Of a stretch of 64,000 nucleotides of DNA, positions 8,583 through 17,266 are shown in pieces (within the stretch, counting starts at the first letter, position 1; each line of letters opens with the position of its first letter). Source of the DNA: Micromonospora tarensis (lineage in GTDB: Bacteria; Actinomycetota; Actinomycetes; Mycobacteriales; Micromonosporaceae); contig NZ_JAEVHL010000005.1 in NCBI RefSeq assembly GCF_016803395.1, forward strand, positions 1 through 64,000. The letters are read 5' to 3'. Both the position numbers and the translations under genes were made by a program. Under the pieces are notes generated by a model. It worked only from the letters and a program-made list of their open reading frames with translations, had not been told where the DNA came from and made no database searches.

Positions 8583-9341
8583 TCACCGCTGCCAGGCGTC
8601 GATGGCGCGTACGCCGTCACGCACTGTCCGGTCCAGCATGGTGGGGTTGCCGCTGGTGCCCTCCCAACCCTGGTCGTCGAGGACGGTGACCACGGTGTCG
8701 ACCCGGGCCACGGCGATCTGGCTGGACGCCTTACCGCCGGTGCGTTCCCCGTTCAGGCTCGTCTCGGCCCACGTCCGGGTCAGCAGCAGCGCCTCGTCGC
8801 CGACGCCGGGCAGGGTGGTGCTCCGCACGGTGACGGGACCCGACCGGTCGTAGGAGGGACAGGCCGCGACGGCGCTCCGCAGGCGGGTCAGGTACGCCGA
8901 GGCGCCGTCCCCGTCGAAGGTGAAGATGGTTTGGTGGATCATCCCCTGCGGCACGTTGCTGGCCGGCTCGTCGGCCAGCTGGTAGGTGACTGTCATCGCG
9001 GCGCTCGCGGTGACCTGTCGGCCCCCGGTGCCGAACTCGTTGCCGCACAGCTTCGGTAGGGCGTCCCCGACCGGTGTCGACCGTCGGGGAGACTTGCGCA
9101 GCTCGGTGGGGAGCTCGACGAATGCCGATGTCGGGATGGTCGCCGGCGTGCTGCCGCTCGGGGCCGGCGGGTCCGTCGGGGTCGCCGACGCCGGGGCGGA
9201 GGCCGGCACCGCGCTGGTCGGGGCCGCGGCGGGCGGATCCTCGGTAGCGGTGCAGGCGGCGAGTGCCACCGTGCCGAGCAACGGGATCAGCGCGATCAGG
9301 CGTCGCGGACGGGCGGTCCGTGTTGATCGGTCTCGGCTCAT
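8583..9341 (-). CDS. Secreted lipoprotein, PknH-sensor-like
   Basis: 252 residues from the ATG at 9339-9341. A basic N-terminus (MSRDRSTRTARPRR) and hydrophobic helix lead into a lipobox LGTVALAAC with lipidated Cys near residue 29. A Ser/Pro/Ala linker follows (residues about 34-70), then a globular domain containing LPKLCGNEFGTGG, SNVPQGMIHQTIFTF, AACPSYDRSGPVTVRS and DTVVTVLDDQGWEG. The layout resembles the extracellytoplasmic sensor-type lipoproteins related to the PknH domain, which is an inference. Anchored to the outer face of the membrane; ligand unknown. No operon partner. Confidence 0.7.
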   Translation of the reverse strand: MSRDRSTRTARPRRLIALIPLLGTVALAACTATEDPPAAAPTSAVPASAPASATPTDPPAPSGSTPATIPTSAFVELPTELRKSPRRSTPVGDALPKLCGNEFGTGGRQVTASAAMTVTYQLADEPASNVPQGMIHQTIFTFDGDGASAYLTRLRSAVAACPSYDRSGPVTVRSTTLPGVGDEALLLTRTWAETSLNGERTGGKASSQIAVARVDTVVTVLDDQGWEGTSGNPTMLDRTVRDGVRAIDAWQR

Positions 9342-9689
9342 GGTCACCCCTCGGCTGTCTCCGGGCAGTTCCCTGCGACGAGCAGTCCGAAACGACCACG
9401 CACCGCCGTCGGACGCTGACCCGACCGGCGGAAAACGGGGTGTCGCCACCCCGGACAGGGCGTTAGGATCCCCGGATGACCAGCGTGATCGCCCAGTGCA
9501 CCGGATCGTCGTGTGACGTCCAGGTCGGTGCGCGGCGACGCCGGCGATCCGTCGCCCGCCCGCGCTGACCATTCTCCTGCGACCGGCGGATCGAGCCGCC
9601 GGTCATCTGCTGGTCGTCCTCGGTCCGCCCGCATCTCCCCAGCCAACGGCTCGCGTGACGGCGCGGGTCCGAGCGAGATCGGCGTACTC
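9342..9689. other. Intergenic region between divergent lipoprotein and argS genes
   Basis: About 350 bp with no supported gene. It must contain both divergent promoters, but I see no clear hexamers, operator or strong hairpin. The plus-strand frame in front of argS is open from 9513, but those extra 59 residues are low-complexity and not typical of ArgRS. Confidence 0.5.
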
Positions 9690-11407
9690 ATGGATCTTGA
9701 AAAGTTGCTGTCCGGCCGGCTGGCGCCGGCGTTCGCCGCGGTGGCCGGCGGCCCGGTCGACCCGCTCGTGCGGCGGTCTGCACGCGCGGACTTCCAGTCC
9801 GACGCGCCGCTGGCGTTGGCCCGGCGGCTGGGCCGGCCGCCGCGCGACGTCGCCGCCGCCGTGCTGGAGCATGCGACGCTCGACGACATCTGCGTGTCGG
9901 CGGAGGTCTCCGGGCCGGGTTTCCTCAATCTCACCATTGCCGACCGGGTGCTGGCCGACCTGACTCTCGGGCTGGCCGGCGACGCCCGGCTCGGCGTGCC
10001 GTCGACGGCGGCGCCGCAGACCGTGGTGGTCGACTATTCGGCGCCCAACGTGGCCAAGGAGATGCACGTGGGGCACCTTCGCTCCACCGTCATCGGGGAC
10101 GCGGCGGCGCGGCTGCTCGACTGGCTCGGGCACCGGGTGGTGCGGGTCAACCACCTGGGGGACTGGGGGACACCGTTCGGCATGCTGATCGAGCACCTGG
10201 CCGACCTCGGCGAGGCCGAGGCGGCGCACGAGTTGTCGATGGGCGACCTGGACGCCTTCTATCGGGCGGCCCGGGTCAAGTTCGACGGCGACGTGGCCTT
10301 TCAGGAACGGTCCCGGCTACGGGTGGTCGCCCTCCAGGGCGGTGACGAGCGGACGCTGCGGTTGTGGCGGCTGCTGGTGGAGCAGTCCGAGCGGTACTTC
10401 CTGACCGTGTACGACCTGCTGGACGTGACGTTGTCCGAGGGCGACTTTCGGGGCGAGAGCGCCTACAACAACCTGCTCGCGGGCGTCGTCGACGACCTGG
10501 AGCGACTGGGGCTGCTGGTAGCCAGCGGCAGCGCCGACTGTGTGTTCCCGCCCGGCTTCGTCGGCCGGAACGGTGAACCCCTGCCGCTGATCGTGCGCAA
10601 GAGCGACGGTGGCTACGGTTATCCCGCCACCGACCTGGCCGCGCTGCGGCAGCGCGTCGACGACCTGGGCGCTACCCGGTTGCTGTACGTCGTCGGGCTG
10701 CCGCAGCGGCAGCACTTCGCGATGGTGTTCGCTGCCGCCCAGGCGGCCGGTTGGCTGGGCCCGCCGGCGCAGGCCGAGCATGTGGGCTTCGGTTCGATCC
10801 TCGGCGCTGACGGCCGGATGCTGCGCAGTCGGGCGGGAGAGTCGGTGAAGCTGGTCGGGCTCCTGGAGGAAGCCATCACGCGCGCCAGCGACCTGGCCCG
10901 GAGCAGGAACCCGGAGCTGGGCCCCGAGGCCGTCACGGAGATCGGTCGTGCCGTCGGGATCGGCGCGATCAAGTACGCCGACCTGTGCACGGATCGGGCC
11001 AAGGACTATGTCCTGGACTGGGAGCGGATGCTCGCCCTCGACGGCAACACCGCGCCCTACCTCCAGTACGCGTACGCCCGGTCCGGTCGGTGCTCCGGCG
11101 GGCCGGGACGGACGCGCGGCTGGATGTGCCCATCGTGCTGGCGCAGCCGGCGGAGCGGGCGCTGGCGGTCGAGTTGCTCGGCTTCGGCGCCACGGTCGTC
11201 GAGGTCGAGCGGAGCCTTGAATTCCATCAACTAGCCGGTTATCTGCACCGGCTCGCGACGGCGTTCAGCGCGTTCTACGAGCGCTGCCCGATGTTGCGGG
11301 CGCCGGACGAGCTGCGCCGGAGCCGGCTGCTGCTGGCGGAGTTGACCGCTCGGACCCTGCGGCTGGGGCTGGGCCTGCTCGGCATCCGAACCCTTGAGCG
11401 GATGTGA
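9690..11407 (+). pseudogene. argS: Arginyl-tRNA synthetase, interrupted by a frameshift
   Basis: The 5' frame begins MDLEKLLSGRLAPAFAA and includes the ArgRS N-terminal additional domain (PLVRRSARADFQSDAPLALA), the HIGH motif SAPNVAKEMHVGHLRST (HVGH near residues 126-129), NHLGDWGTPFGMLIEHL and a degenerate KMSKS region (ADGRMLRSRAGESV). After APYLQYAYAR the frame is lost near 11082. The +1 frame then gives VRSVLRRAGTDA and the anticodon-binding DALR domain to the end (GYLHRLATAFSAFYERCP, LGLGLLGIRTLERM). Restoring one G gives about 572 residues, the normal length. An essential enzyme is unlikely to be dead, so this is a sequencing error or a second argS copy. Confidence 0.8.
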
Positions 11408-11427
11408 CGAGCCGGTCGTCCGCCCGG

Positions 11428-11799
11428 TCAGCGGGTTCGCTTCGTCGCTCGCTTTCGAGGCGGCGTCAGCAGGTCGGCGATCTGCGCGATCGCGGCGGGC
11501 ACCAGGCGGTAGTACGCCCAGACGCCGCGCTTGTCGCGTTCGAGCAGGCCGGCCTCGGTGAGGATCCGAAGGTGGTGGCTCACGGTCGGCTGGGAGAGGT
11601 TGAGCGCCGCGGTGAGGTCACTCACCGAGGCCTCACCGTCCGGTGCGGACTGGATCAGACTGAGCAGTCGCAGTCGCGCCGGGTCGGCGAAGGCCTTCAG
11701 CACCCCGGCCAGCCGCTCGGCGTCGGCCCGCTTGATCGGGTCGCCGGTGAGCGGCGAGATCGCAGGCATGGCAGTTTTCGCAGTTCCCACGCCTGCCAT
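11428..11799 (-). CDS. ArsR/SmtB-family regulator lacking the usual cysteines
   Basis: 123 residues from the ATG at 11797-11799. A winged helix-turn-helix is obvious: RADAERLAGVLKAFADPARL, LRLLSLIQSAPDGEASVSDL, TAALNLSQPTVSHHLRILTE, AGLLERDKRGVWAYYRLVP. In arsenic-sensing ArsR proteins the helix entering the reader domain reads E.CVCDL; here it reads EASVSDL, and the protein contains no cysteine. Metal binding through that site is therefore unlikely. It may be ligand-independent, redox-insensitive or respond through other residues. It is convergent with argS and no efflux gene is adjacent. Longer starts upstream give non-conserved sequence. Confidence 0.85.
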   Translation of the reverse strand: MAGVGTAKTAMPAISPLTGDPIKRADAERLAGVLKAFADPARLRLLSLIQSAPDGEASVSDLTAALNLSQPTVSHHLRILTEAGLLERDKRGVWAYYRLVPAAIAQIADLLTPPRKRATKRTR

Positions 11800-11917
11800 A
11801 GTGACACCAAAACCATCAATAAGTCGGCAGAACCGACACCAGTCCTCCGATGGCGTCCGGATGGCCGGGGCGGACAGCCGAACGTGAGTCTCACCCCGAC
11901 GGTCGTGGCGGCGTAGC

Positions 11918-11951
11918 GGCCGTGTGGGGCTCCGCCGCGCCCCACACGGCC
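11918..11951 (-). terminator. Terminator hairpin downstream of the xylanase gene
   Basis: A 13-bp perfect stem, GGCCGTGTGGGGC with GCCCCACACGGCC, and an 8-base loop. It lies about 40 bp past the stop codon of the minus-strand xylanase gene. Confidence 0.7.
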
Positions 11952-11993
11952 CTACACCGACGTACACGCCGTCGAATCAGCTGAGCCTCCGGG

Positions 11994-13187
11994 TCAGCGC
12001 CGGGGTTTCGGCGCGACGCGCGGCTGCACGTACGGCGGCCCAGCGAAGATCAGGTCCGACTTCAGCTCGTGGTACGCCCGCTTGGGCTGGTAGTTCTCGT
12101 CGTAGATCGTGGCCAGACCCTCCGGCGGGTCGTCGAACCAGCCCGGCACCCACGAATGGTTGTCGCTGAAACCCCAGACCGTGTACGACAGGCAGCTCCG
12201 GACGGCGAGGCACGCCTTCATCAGCACGCTGAAGTTGGCGGCCGACGCCTGTAGGCGGGGGTTGATCTCCTCCGCGTTGCCGGCCTGGACCGCCGCCGTC
12301 AGCTGGCTGCGGACGTCGACCTCGGTGAACGCGGTCGCCACGCCGAGCCCGGCGAACTTCTTCAGCGCGGCGGTCACCTGGAGGGTGTCGAAGTTGCCGT
12401 ACTGGGTGCCCAGGTGGCCCTGGGAGCCGACGCCGTCGATCGGCACACCCCGGGCGCGCAGGCTCTTGGTCATGTCGTACACGAACTGGGTCTTGTCGTC
12501 GGCCGGGTTGCCCGAACCGAACGCCTCGATGTTGTAGTCGTTGTAGAACAGCAGCGCCTTGGGGTCGGCGGCGCGCGCCCAGCGGAACGCGTCGGCGATG
12601 TAGCCGGGCCCGAGGTGCTCCGCCCAGAAGCCCTTGTAGTGCAGCGTCGACGGGGTGTCCCAGGGGTCACTGACCGCCTCGTTGACCACGTCCCACTGCC
12701 AGATCTTGCCCTTGTAGCGGTTGACGACTGTGGTGATGTGCTTGCGCAGCAGCTCGCGCAGCTCCTGCTTGCTGATCGAGCCGTCGGCGACGCCACTGGT
12801 CAGCCACGCGGGCAGCTGGTTGTGCCAGACCAGCACGTGGCCCCGCACGCTCTGCCGGTTGCGCTTCGCGAAGTCGACGAGCTGGTCGGCCGGCCCCCAG
12901 TTGTAGCTGCCGCGGGTGGGCTCCAGGCTCTCCCACTTCATCACGTTCTCGGCGGTGACCGAGGAGAACTCGGACGTGACCAGCTTGCGGTACTGCGGGT
13001 CGCTGGCGTCGTTGAGGGCATCCATGTTCACCGCGGTGCCGACGTGCAGGCCGTGGCGCAGGCCGAGGGTGGCGAGGCTCTGCGCGGTGGGGTCGTACGG
13101 CCGGCTCGCGGTGGCCGGCACCGTGTTCAGCGCCGCGACGGTCGCGACGGCGACCGCGCCGACGGTCGTCCACTGTCGTAACTTCAT
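11994..13187 (-). CDS. Secreted endo-1,4-beta-xylanase, GH10
   Basis: 397 residues with a signal peptide (MKLRQWTTVGAVAVATVAAL, cleavage near TAS at 26-28). The GH10 barrel shows HGLHVGTAVN, SSVTAENVMKWESLEP, RGHVLVWHNQLPAWL, the acid/base Glu near 170 in WQWDVVNEAVSDPW, YNDYNIEAFG, GSQGHLGTQYG and the nucleophile Glu near 289 in TAFTEVDVR, then YTVWGFSDNHSWVPGWF. It cleaves xylan backbones outside the cell. There is no attached carbohydrate-binding module. The start has a strong site (GAGAGGAAGG). The upstream region carries repeated GAAA(C) motifs, including a CGAAACTTTCG palindrome, so induction by xylan products is likely. Confidence 0.95.
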   Translation of the reverse strand: MKLRQWTTVGAVAVATVAALNTVPATASRPYDPTAQSLATLGLRHGLHVGTAVNMDALNDASDPQYRKLVTSEFSSVTAENVMKWESLEPTRGSYNWGPADQLVDFAKRNRQSVRGHVLVWHNQLPAWLTSGVADGSISKQELRELLRKHITTVVNRYKGKIWQWDVVNEAVSDPWDTPSTLHYKGFWAEHLGPGYIADAFRWARAADPKALLFYNDYNIEAFGSGNPADDKTQFVYDMTKSLRARGVPIDGVGSQGHLGTQYGNFDTLQVTAALKKFAGLGVATAFTEVDVRSQLTAAVQAGNAEEINPRLQASAANFSVLMKACLAVRSCLSYTVWGFSDNHSWVPGWFDDPPEGLATIYDENYQPKRAYHELKSDLIFAGPPYVQPRVAPKPRR

Positions 13188-13201
13188 GTGCCTTCCTCTC
13201 G

Positions 13202-13215
13202 ATCAATAGATTGAT
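13202..13215. promoter_or_regulatory. Inverted repeat in the xylanase leader
   Basis: ATCAAT-AG-ATTGAT, 6-bp arms, about 15 bp before the xylanase start and next to its ribosome-binding site. It could bind a regulator or form a small leader hairpin. Confidence 0.35.
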
Positions 13216-13318
13216 GTCGATCTAGAAGGTGAGGGTCAGGTGCTGGCGAAGATGGGCATGGGTTGCGGCCGGGCGTCGCAAGGGCGGACGGTCGCGGGTG
13301 ACGCCGGTAGTTCCGGCT

Positions 13319-13439
13319 GGAAACCGGAAACCTGCTCGAAACGTTAAGGGTGTCGATGTCCGGGCGTCAACGCTGAAAACTTCCGGAAATGAGTCAACTG
13401 AGCTGGGTGACCCCGACTGAGTGATCGGCGAAACTTTCG
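13319..13439 (-). promoter_or_regulatory. Cluster of GAAAC-type boxes upstream of the xylanase gene
   Basis: This 121-bp stretch has GGAAACC at 13319-13325 and again at 13326-13332, CGAAACG at 13337-13343, TGAAAACTTCC at 13374-13384, GGAAATG just after it, and the perfect palindrome CGAAACTTTCG at 13429-13439. CGAAA-N-TTTCG palindromes are described upstream of streptomycete xylanase genes as regulator-binding sites. The region lies between the xylanase gene and the next gene's terminator, so it should serve the xylanase. Confidence 0.5.
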
Positions 13440-13518
13440 GGGGTCAGCGACGGTGGTCCACCGTCGGGGCCTGCCGCAGCGCGACGCCGGCCCACGGCGA
13501 AGTCACCGGGCGCACGCC

Positions 13519-13558
13519 GGCCCGGCACGGTCGACGCCATGGCCGACCGTGCCGGGCC
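13519..13558 (-). terminator. Terminator hairpin after the PIG-L deacetylase gene
   Basis: A perfect 15-bp stem, GGCCCGGCACGGTCG with CGACCGTGCCGGGCC, and a 10-base loop, 22 bp past the minus-strand stop codon at 13581. Confidence 0.75.
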
Positions 13559-13580
13559 GGGAAGTCCCGGGGAAGACCGG

Positions 13581-14402
13581 TCAGCGCAGACCGGCGAAGA
13601 GATCGTTCTCGGGAGTCGGCGCGTCCGTGCGGTCCCGGACCCGCAGGAAGGTCTCCACGCCCATCAGCTCGATGAACCGTTCCTGGCCGAGCTGGAGGAA
13701 GAAGATGTTCTCGGTCTGGCTGGCGTGCGCGGCCAGCGCCTCGAACTTCTGCGCGCCGTAGTCGCTGGTGTCGACCCAGGTGGTGATCTCGTCGTCCGGG
13801 AGGCCGAGCTGCGGACCCGCCTCCTCCGGCTCGGCCCACTCGACGCCGAGTTCCTTCATCACCCGGCCGAACTCCGCGAACGCCGTCCGGGGCACTGTGG
13901 TCCAGTAGACCTTCGCCGGAACGTCGGTCTGCTCGACCGCGGCCATGGTGATCCGATGGGCCTGGATGTGGTCCGGGTGGCCGTAGAAACCGTTCTCGTC
14001 GTACGTGACGATCACGTCGGGCTGGTACCGCCGGATCAGCTCCGCGAGTCGGGCCGCCGCCTCCGCCACGGGCGTGGTCCAGAACGAGCCGGGCAGGTCG
14101 TTGGTGGGCCAACCCATCATGCCGGAGTCGGCGTAACCGAGAGTCTCCAGGTGGGTGACCTTCAACGCCGCGCAGCTGGCCTCCAACTCGGTGTGGCGCA
14201 TCGCCACCACGGCGGCCGGGTCGTGCCCCTCCTCGCCCGGCTTGACCCCGCCGGGGCCGTCACCGCAGCGCCCGTCGGTGCAGGTCACCAGGACGGTGGT
14301 AACCCCCTCCGCGGCGTAGCGGGCAAGGACGCCGCCGGTGCTCGTCGCCTCGTCGTCGGGGTGGGCGTGCACCGCCATCAGGGTCAGAGGTCGCTCAGCC
14401 AT
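13581..14402 (-). CDS. PIG-L-family deacetylase, mycothiol-pathway type (MshB/Mca-like)
   Basis: 273 residues. Zinc-site motifs are clear: HAHPDDEA near residues 12-19 and GHPDHIQAH near 146-154, with VTYDENGFYGHPDH between. GGVLARYAAEGV and VTCTDGRCGDGPGG are typical of the MshB/Mca group, which hydrolyse N-acetylglucosaminyl-inositol (mycothiol biosynthesis) or mycothiol S-conjugates (detoxification). I cannot separate the two roles from sequence alone. The length fits either. Single gene with its own terminator, divergent from an alpha/beta hydrolase. Its presence supports an actinobacterial host. Confidence 0.85.
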   Translation of the reverse strand: MAERPLTLMAVHAHPDDEATSTGGVLARYAAEGVTTVLVTCTDGRCGDGPGGVKPGEEGHDPAAVVAMRHTELEASCAALKVTHLETLGYADSGMMGWPTNDLPGSFWTTPVAEAAARLAELIRRYQPDVIVTYDENGFYGHPDHIQAHRITMAAVEQTDVPAKVYWTTVPRTAFAEFGRVMKELGVEWAEPEEAGPQLGLPDDEITTWVDTSDYGAQKFEALAAHASQTENIFFLQLGQERFIELMGVETFLRVRDRTDAPTPENDLFAGLR

Positions 14403-14537
14403 GCCATCACCCTACGCATCCCGCCCAGCGCGGTATGCGTCGAGTGGTTGTTGGCCGAACAGCGCTCAGCTCCGCCACCGGTGCCTAGATTCGGCTCTGG
14501 TCGGCACGTGGGGTGAATCGGGGCAGAGGAGACGTCG

Positions 14538-15443
14538 ATGGCAAAGGCCGCTGCGGGGTTCGCTGAGGTGCGACAGATCGACGCCGGGCTGCTCAACGTG
14601 GGCTACGTGGACGCCGGCCCACCCGACGGAGAGCCGGTGATCCTGCTGCACGGTTGGCCGTACGACATCCACAGCTTCGTCGACGTCGTGCCGGCGCTCA
14701 CCGCCGCCGGCTACCGGGTCGTCCTGCCATACCTGCGGGGTTACGGCTCGACCCGGTTCCTCGCCGACGACGCCATGCGCAACGGCGAACCGGCGGCCAT
14801 GGCGCTCGACCTCATCGCCCTGATGGACGCGCTGAAGATCGACACCGCGAAGCTGGCCGGGTTCGACTGGGGCGCCCGAACGGCCGATGTCGTGGCCGCG
14901 CTCTGGCCCGAGCGCTGTCGAGGGCTGGTCTCGGTGAGCGGCTACCTGATCGACGGCCAGGCGTCGGGCCGGGTGCCGCTGCCGCCGAAGGCGGAATTCG
15001 CCTGGTGGTACCAGTACTACTTCGCCACCGAGCGCGGCCGGGAGGGGTACGACAAGAACCGGCGCGACTTCGCCAAGCTGATCTGGCAGACCGCGTCGCC
15101 CAGGTGGACGTTCGACGACGCGACGTTCGAGCGCAGCGCGGCGGCGTTCGACAACCCCGACCACGTCGACATCGTGATCCACAACTACCGGTGGCGACTG
15201 GCCCTCGCCGACGGCGAGCCCCGGTACGACGAGATCGAGCAGCGCCTGGCCGCGAAGCCGAAGATCAACGTGCCGAGCATCTCCCTGGAGGGGGACGCCA
15301 ACGGCGCGCCGCACCTGGAGCCCACCGTCTACGGCAAGCAGTTCGCCGGTCAGTACGAGCACCGGATGGTTGGCGGCGGTGTCGGGCACAACCTGCCGCA
15401 GGAAGCGCCGCAGGCCTTCGCGGACGCGGTGATGCAGGTCTGA
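14538..15443 (+). CDS. Alpha/beta hydrolase, epoxide hydrolase or haloalkane dehalogenase-like
   Basis: 301 residues, ATG preceded by CAGAGGAG. Oxyanion motif LLHGWPYDIHS (about 36-46), and the nucleophile elbow LAGFDWGARTADVVAALWPE with Asp near residue 110 instead of Ser. An Asp nucleophile places it with epoxide hydrolases, haloalkane dehalogenases and fluoroacetate dehalogenases rather than esterases. The catalytic His is in MVGGGVGHNLPQEAP. A cap region with aromatic residues (FAWWYQYYFATERGREGYDK) sits between. Cytosolic. It is convergent with prfH, 4 bp apart, so not in an operon with it. Substrate unknown. Confidence 0.82.
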   Translation: MAKAAAGFAEVRQIDAGLLNVGYVDAGPPDGEPVILLHGWPYDIHSFVDVVPALTAAGYRVVLPYLRGYGSTRFLADDAMRNGEPAAMALDLIALMDALKIDTAKLAGFDWGARTADVVAALWPERCRGLVSVSGYLIDGQASGRVPLPPKAEFAWWYQYYFATERGREGYDKNRRDFAKLIWQTASPRWTFDDATFERSAAAFDNPDHVDIVIHNYRWRLALADGEPRYDEIEQRLAAKPKINVPSISLEGDANGAPHLEPTVYGKQFAGQYEHRMVGGGVGHNLPQEAPQAFADAVMQV

Positions 15444-15447
15444 GTCG

Positions 15448-16083
15448 TCAGCCGCGGCGGCCCGGGCGCTGAGCCGTGGGGCGTTCCACGCGTACCGGAT
15501 CGCCACGGACGAGGCCGTCGTGGACGCGCCACCGGGTGGTGCTGACGGCACGCCGGGTCGCCTCGTCGCCGTCCTCGACGCGGTCGCGCAGCAGGCGCAG
15601 GGCGATCCGGCGGTTCAGACCGAACTGCCGCTCCTGGTCCACCACGACGACGATGCCCGACGGGCGGTGCGTCGCGCGTACCGCCGTACTGGCCTTGTTC
15701 CGGTGCTGGCCGCCCGGCCCGCCGGTCCGGCAGGCGACGATGTCCACGTCCGCCTCCCGAAACGTCGTCGGCTGGGCGTCGGGCTGCGGTGGCTGGGCGG
15801 TGACGTACCAGTTCTTCCGCCCGGTGCTGGCCCGGTAGGGGCTCGGCGCCTGCCAGCACAGCGTGCCGGTCCACGAGCCCGCGAACGCCCCGGCGTCGGC
15901 CCCCGAGATCCGGATGAGCACCGACCGGTAGGTGCCGGAACTCTCGCCGGGCACCGCCTGAACCTGCTCGATGGTCAGACCTCGCCGGGTGCCGTCCGCC
16001 CGCAGGCGGTGCAGCAGCCGGGTCAACGCCCAGGCGCACTCCCGCGGTCCACGACCGGCCGACAGCAGCAGGAGCACGGTCAC
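15448..16083 (-). CDS. prfH: Peptide chain release factor-like protein PrfH
   Basis: 211 residues from a GTG at 16081-16083 that overlaps the rtcB stop codon by 4 bp (GTGA). The C-terminal half is a class I release factor domain with the GGQ motif (near 124-126) in ACRTGGPGGQHRNKASTAV and VVVDQERQFGLNRRIALRLL. The N-terminal half differs from RF1/RF2: it is short, lacks the coiled-coil domain 1 and has its own pattern (LLLSAGRGPRECAWALTRLL, VQAVPGESSGTYRSVLIRIS, WTGTLCWQAPSPYR, RKNWYV), which is that of PrfH. PrfH proteins act with a linked RtcB to free peptides from ribosomes whose 16S decoding-site RNA has been cut, so that the RNA can be religated. Confidence 0.88.
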   Translation of the reverse strand: MTVLLLLSAGRGPRECAWALTRLLHRLRADGTRRGLTIEQVQAVPGESSGTYRSVLIRISGADAGAFAGSWTGTLCWQAPSPYRASTGRKNWYVTAQPPQPDAQPTTFREADVDIVACRTGGPGGQHRNKASTAVRATHRPSGIVVVVDQERQFGLNRRIALRLLRDRVEDGDEATRRAVSTTRWRVHDGLVRGDPVRVERPTAQRPGRRG

Positions 16084-17266
16084 GACCGGCCCCGCCTGCC
16101 GCGGTGGCCCCGCCGGTCCGGCCGGTACGCCGACCCGGGGTCGGGCGTCTTGTAGGTGACCAGGGGGATCGTGCTGACCACCGGCGTGGCCAGTCGGTGC
16201 TGCACCAGGTCGGCGATCACCTGCTCGACGCGCTTGTACGCGGTGGGCGCCTCTTCGAAGAGCAACTGCCGGTCGCCGCAGACCACAAGCGAACCCACCG
16301 GGGTACGGCGCAGCTCCTCTACCGTGTGCTTGGCCCGGCCCCGACGCAGGGCGTCGCGCGCGACATCTTGCGACCGGCGCCGTGCGCCACCGAGTGGTTC
16401 GCCTCCGGCCCCGCGTGGGCGGCCACCAGGTAGGACGCCGTGCCTCGGGTGCCGGCGACGAGGACATCGCGGCCGTCACCCGGCGCCGCGCCCTTGCGGT
16501 GCAGGTAGCCCCCGTCGCGGACCTCGACCAGGTTGTGGCACTGGTCGACGATCGGGTCGGTGGGCGCGGTCCCCAACGCGTACGCGACCCGGGCGGCCAG
16601 CACCCGGCGGTTGAGCGATCCCCAGCGCACGGCGTCGTCGTGCATCGCCAGGTACGCGGCGGGGTCGGGAGCCGGCCCGGCGCCGTGCACCTCGGTGTGT
16701 GCCCGCAAGATCCGTTCGCCCAGGCCACGAGAGCCGCTGTGCACGATGAGCAGCAGATCGCCCGCGGTGAGCCCCAGTCGACTCGCGTGACCCGGGTCGA
16801 GGATGGTGTCGACGCGGGCCAGCTCCACGAAGTGGTTGCCCCGGCCGACCGTGCCGAGACCGTCCAGGTGGCCGGCCGGCACCGCGCCCTCCACCAGGGC
16901 CCAGGCGGGGTCGTCGGCGTCCCGCACCGGGTCGAGCGCCTGGTCGAGGTCGGGGAACCGGGTGGCGAGCCGCTCCGGTACGGCACGCTTGAGCCTGATC
17001 GGGAACACGGCGATGCCGCAGCCGATGTCGGACCCGACCAGGAACGGGTACAGCACGGCCGACGCCATGGCGGCGCCGATGGGCGCGCCCTTGCCGGGGT
17101 GCAGGTCCGGCATCGCGGCGACGTGCCGCATGCCGTCCAGGGCGGCGACCTGCCGGCACTGCGTGAGCGCCGCGGACTCGATCCAGCTCGCGGCAGAGGC
17201 GAACACCGTGACGGTGGCCGGGGTGGACGGGGGCAGGGACTCCCGAGGGAGGTGCTGCTGGGACAA
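16080..17266 (-). pseudogene. rtcB: RNA-splicing ligase RtcB (short, PrfH-associated type), frameshift near the 3' end
   Basis: Starts at a TTG (17264-17266) and runs MSQQHLPRESL, SWIESAALTQCRQVAALDGM, then the metal-site blocks: MPDLHPGKGAPIGAA (54-60), Cys near 83 in GSDIGCGIAVF, GRGNHFVELA, LIVHSGSRGLGER and the guanylylated His near 295 in SVAHGAGRKMSR. Just after this the frame slips near 16355. The other frame continues DALRRGRAKHTVEELRRTPV, then VYKR-type EAPTAYKRVEQVIADLVQ and VVSTIPLVTYKTPDPG to a stop at 16080. One restored base gives about 395 residues, the size of RtcB paralogues paired with PrfH. It joins 2',3'-cyclic phosphate or 3'-phosphate and 5'-OH RNA ends using GTP and Mn2+. 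Probably intact in the cell. Confidence 0.85.
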
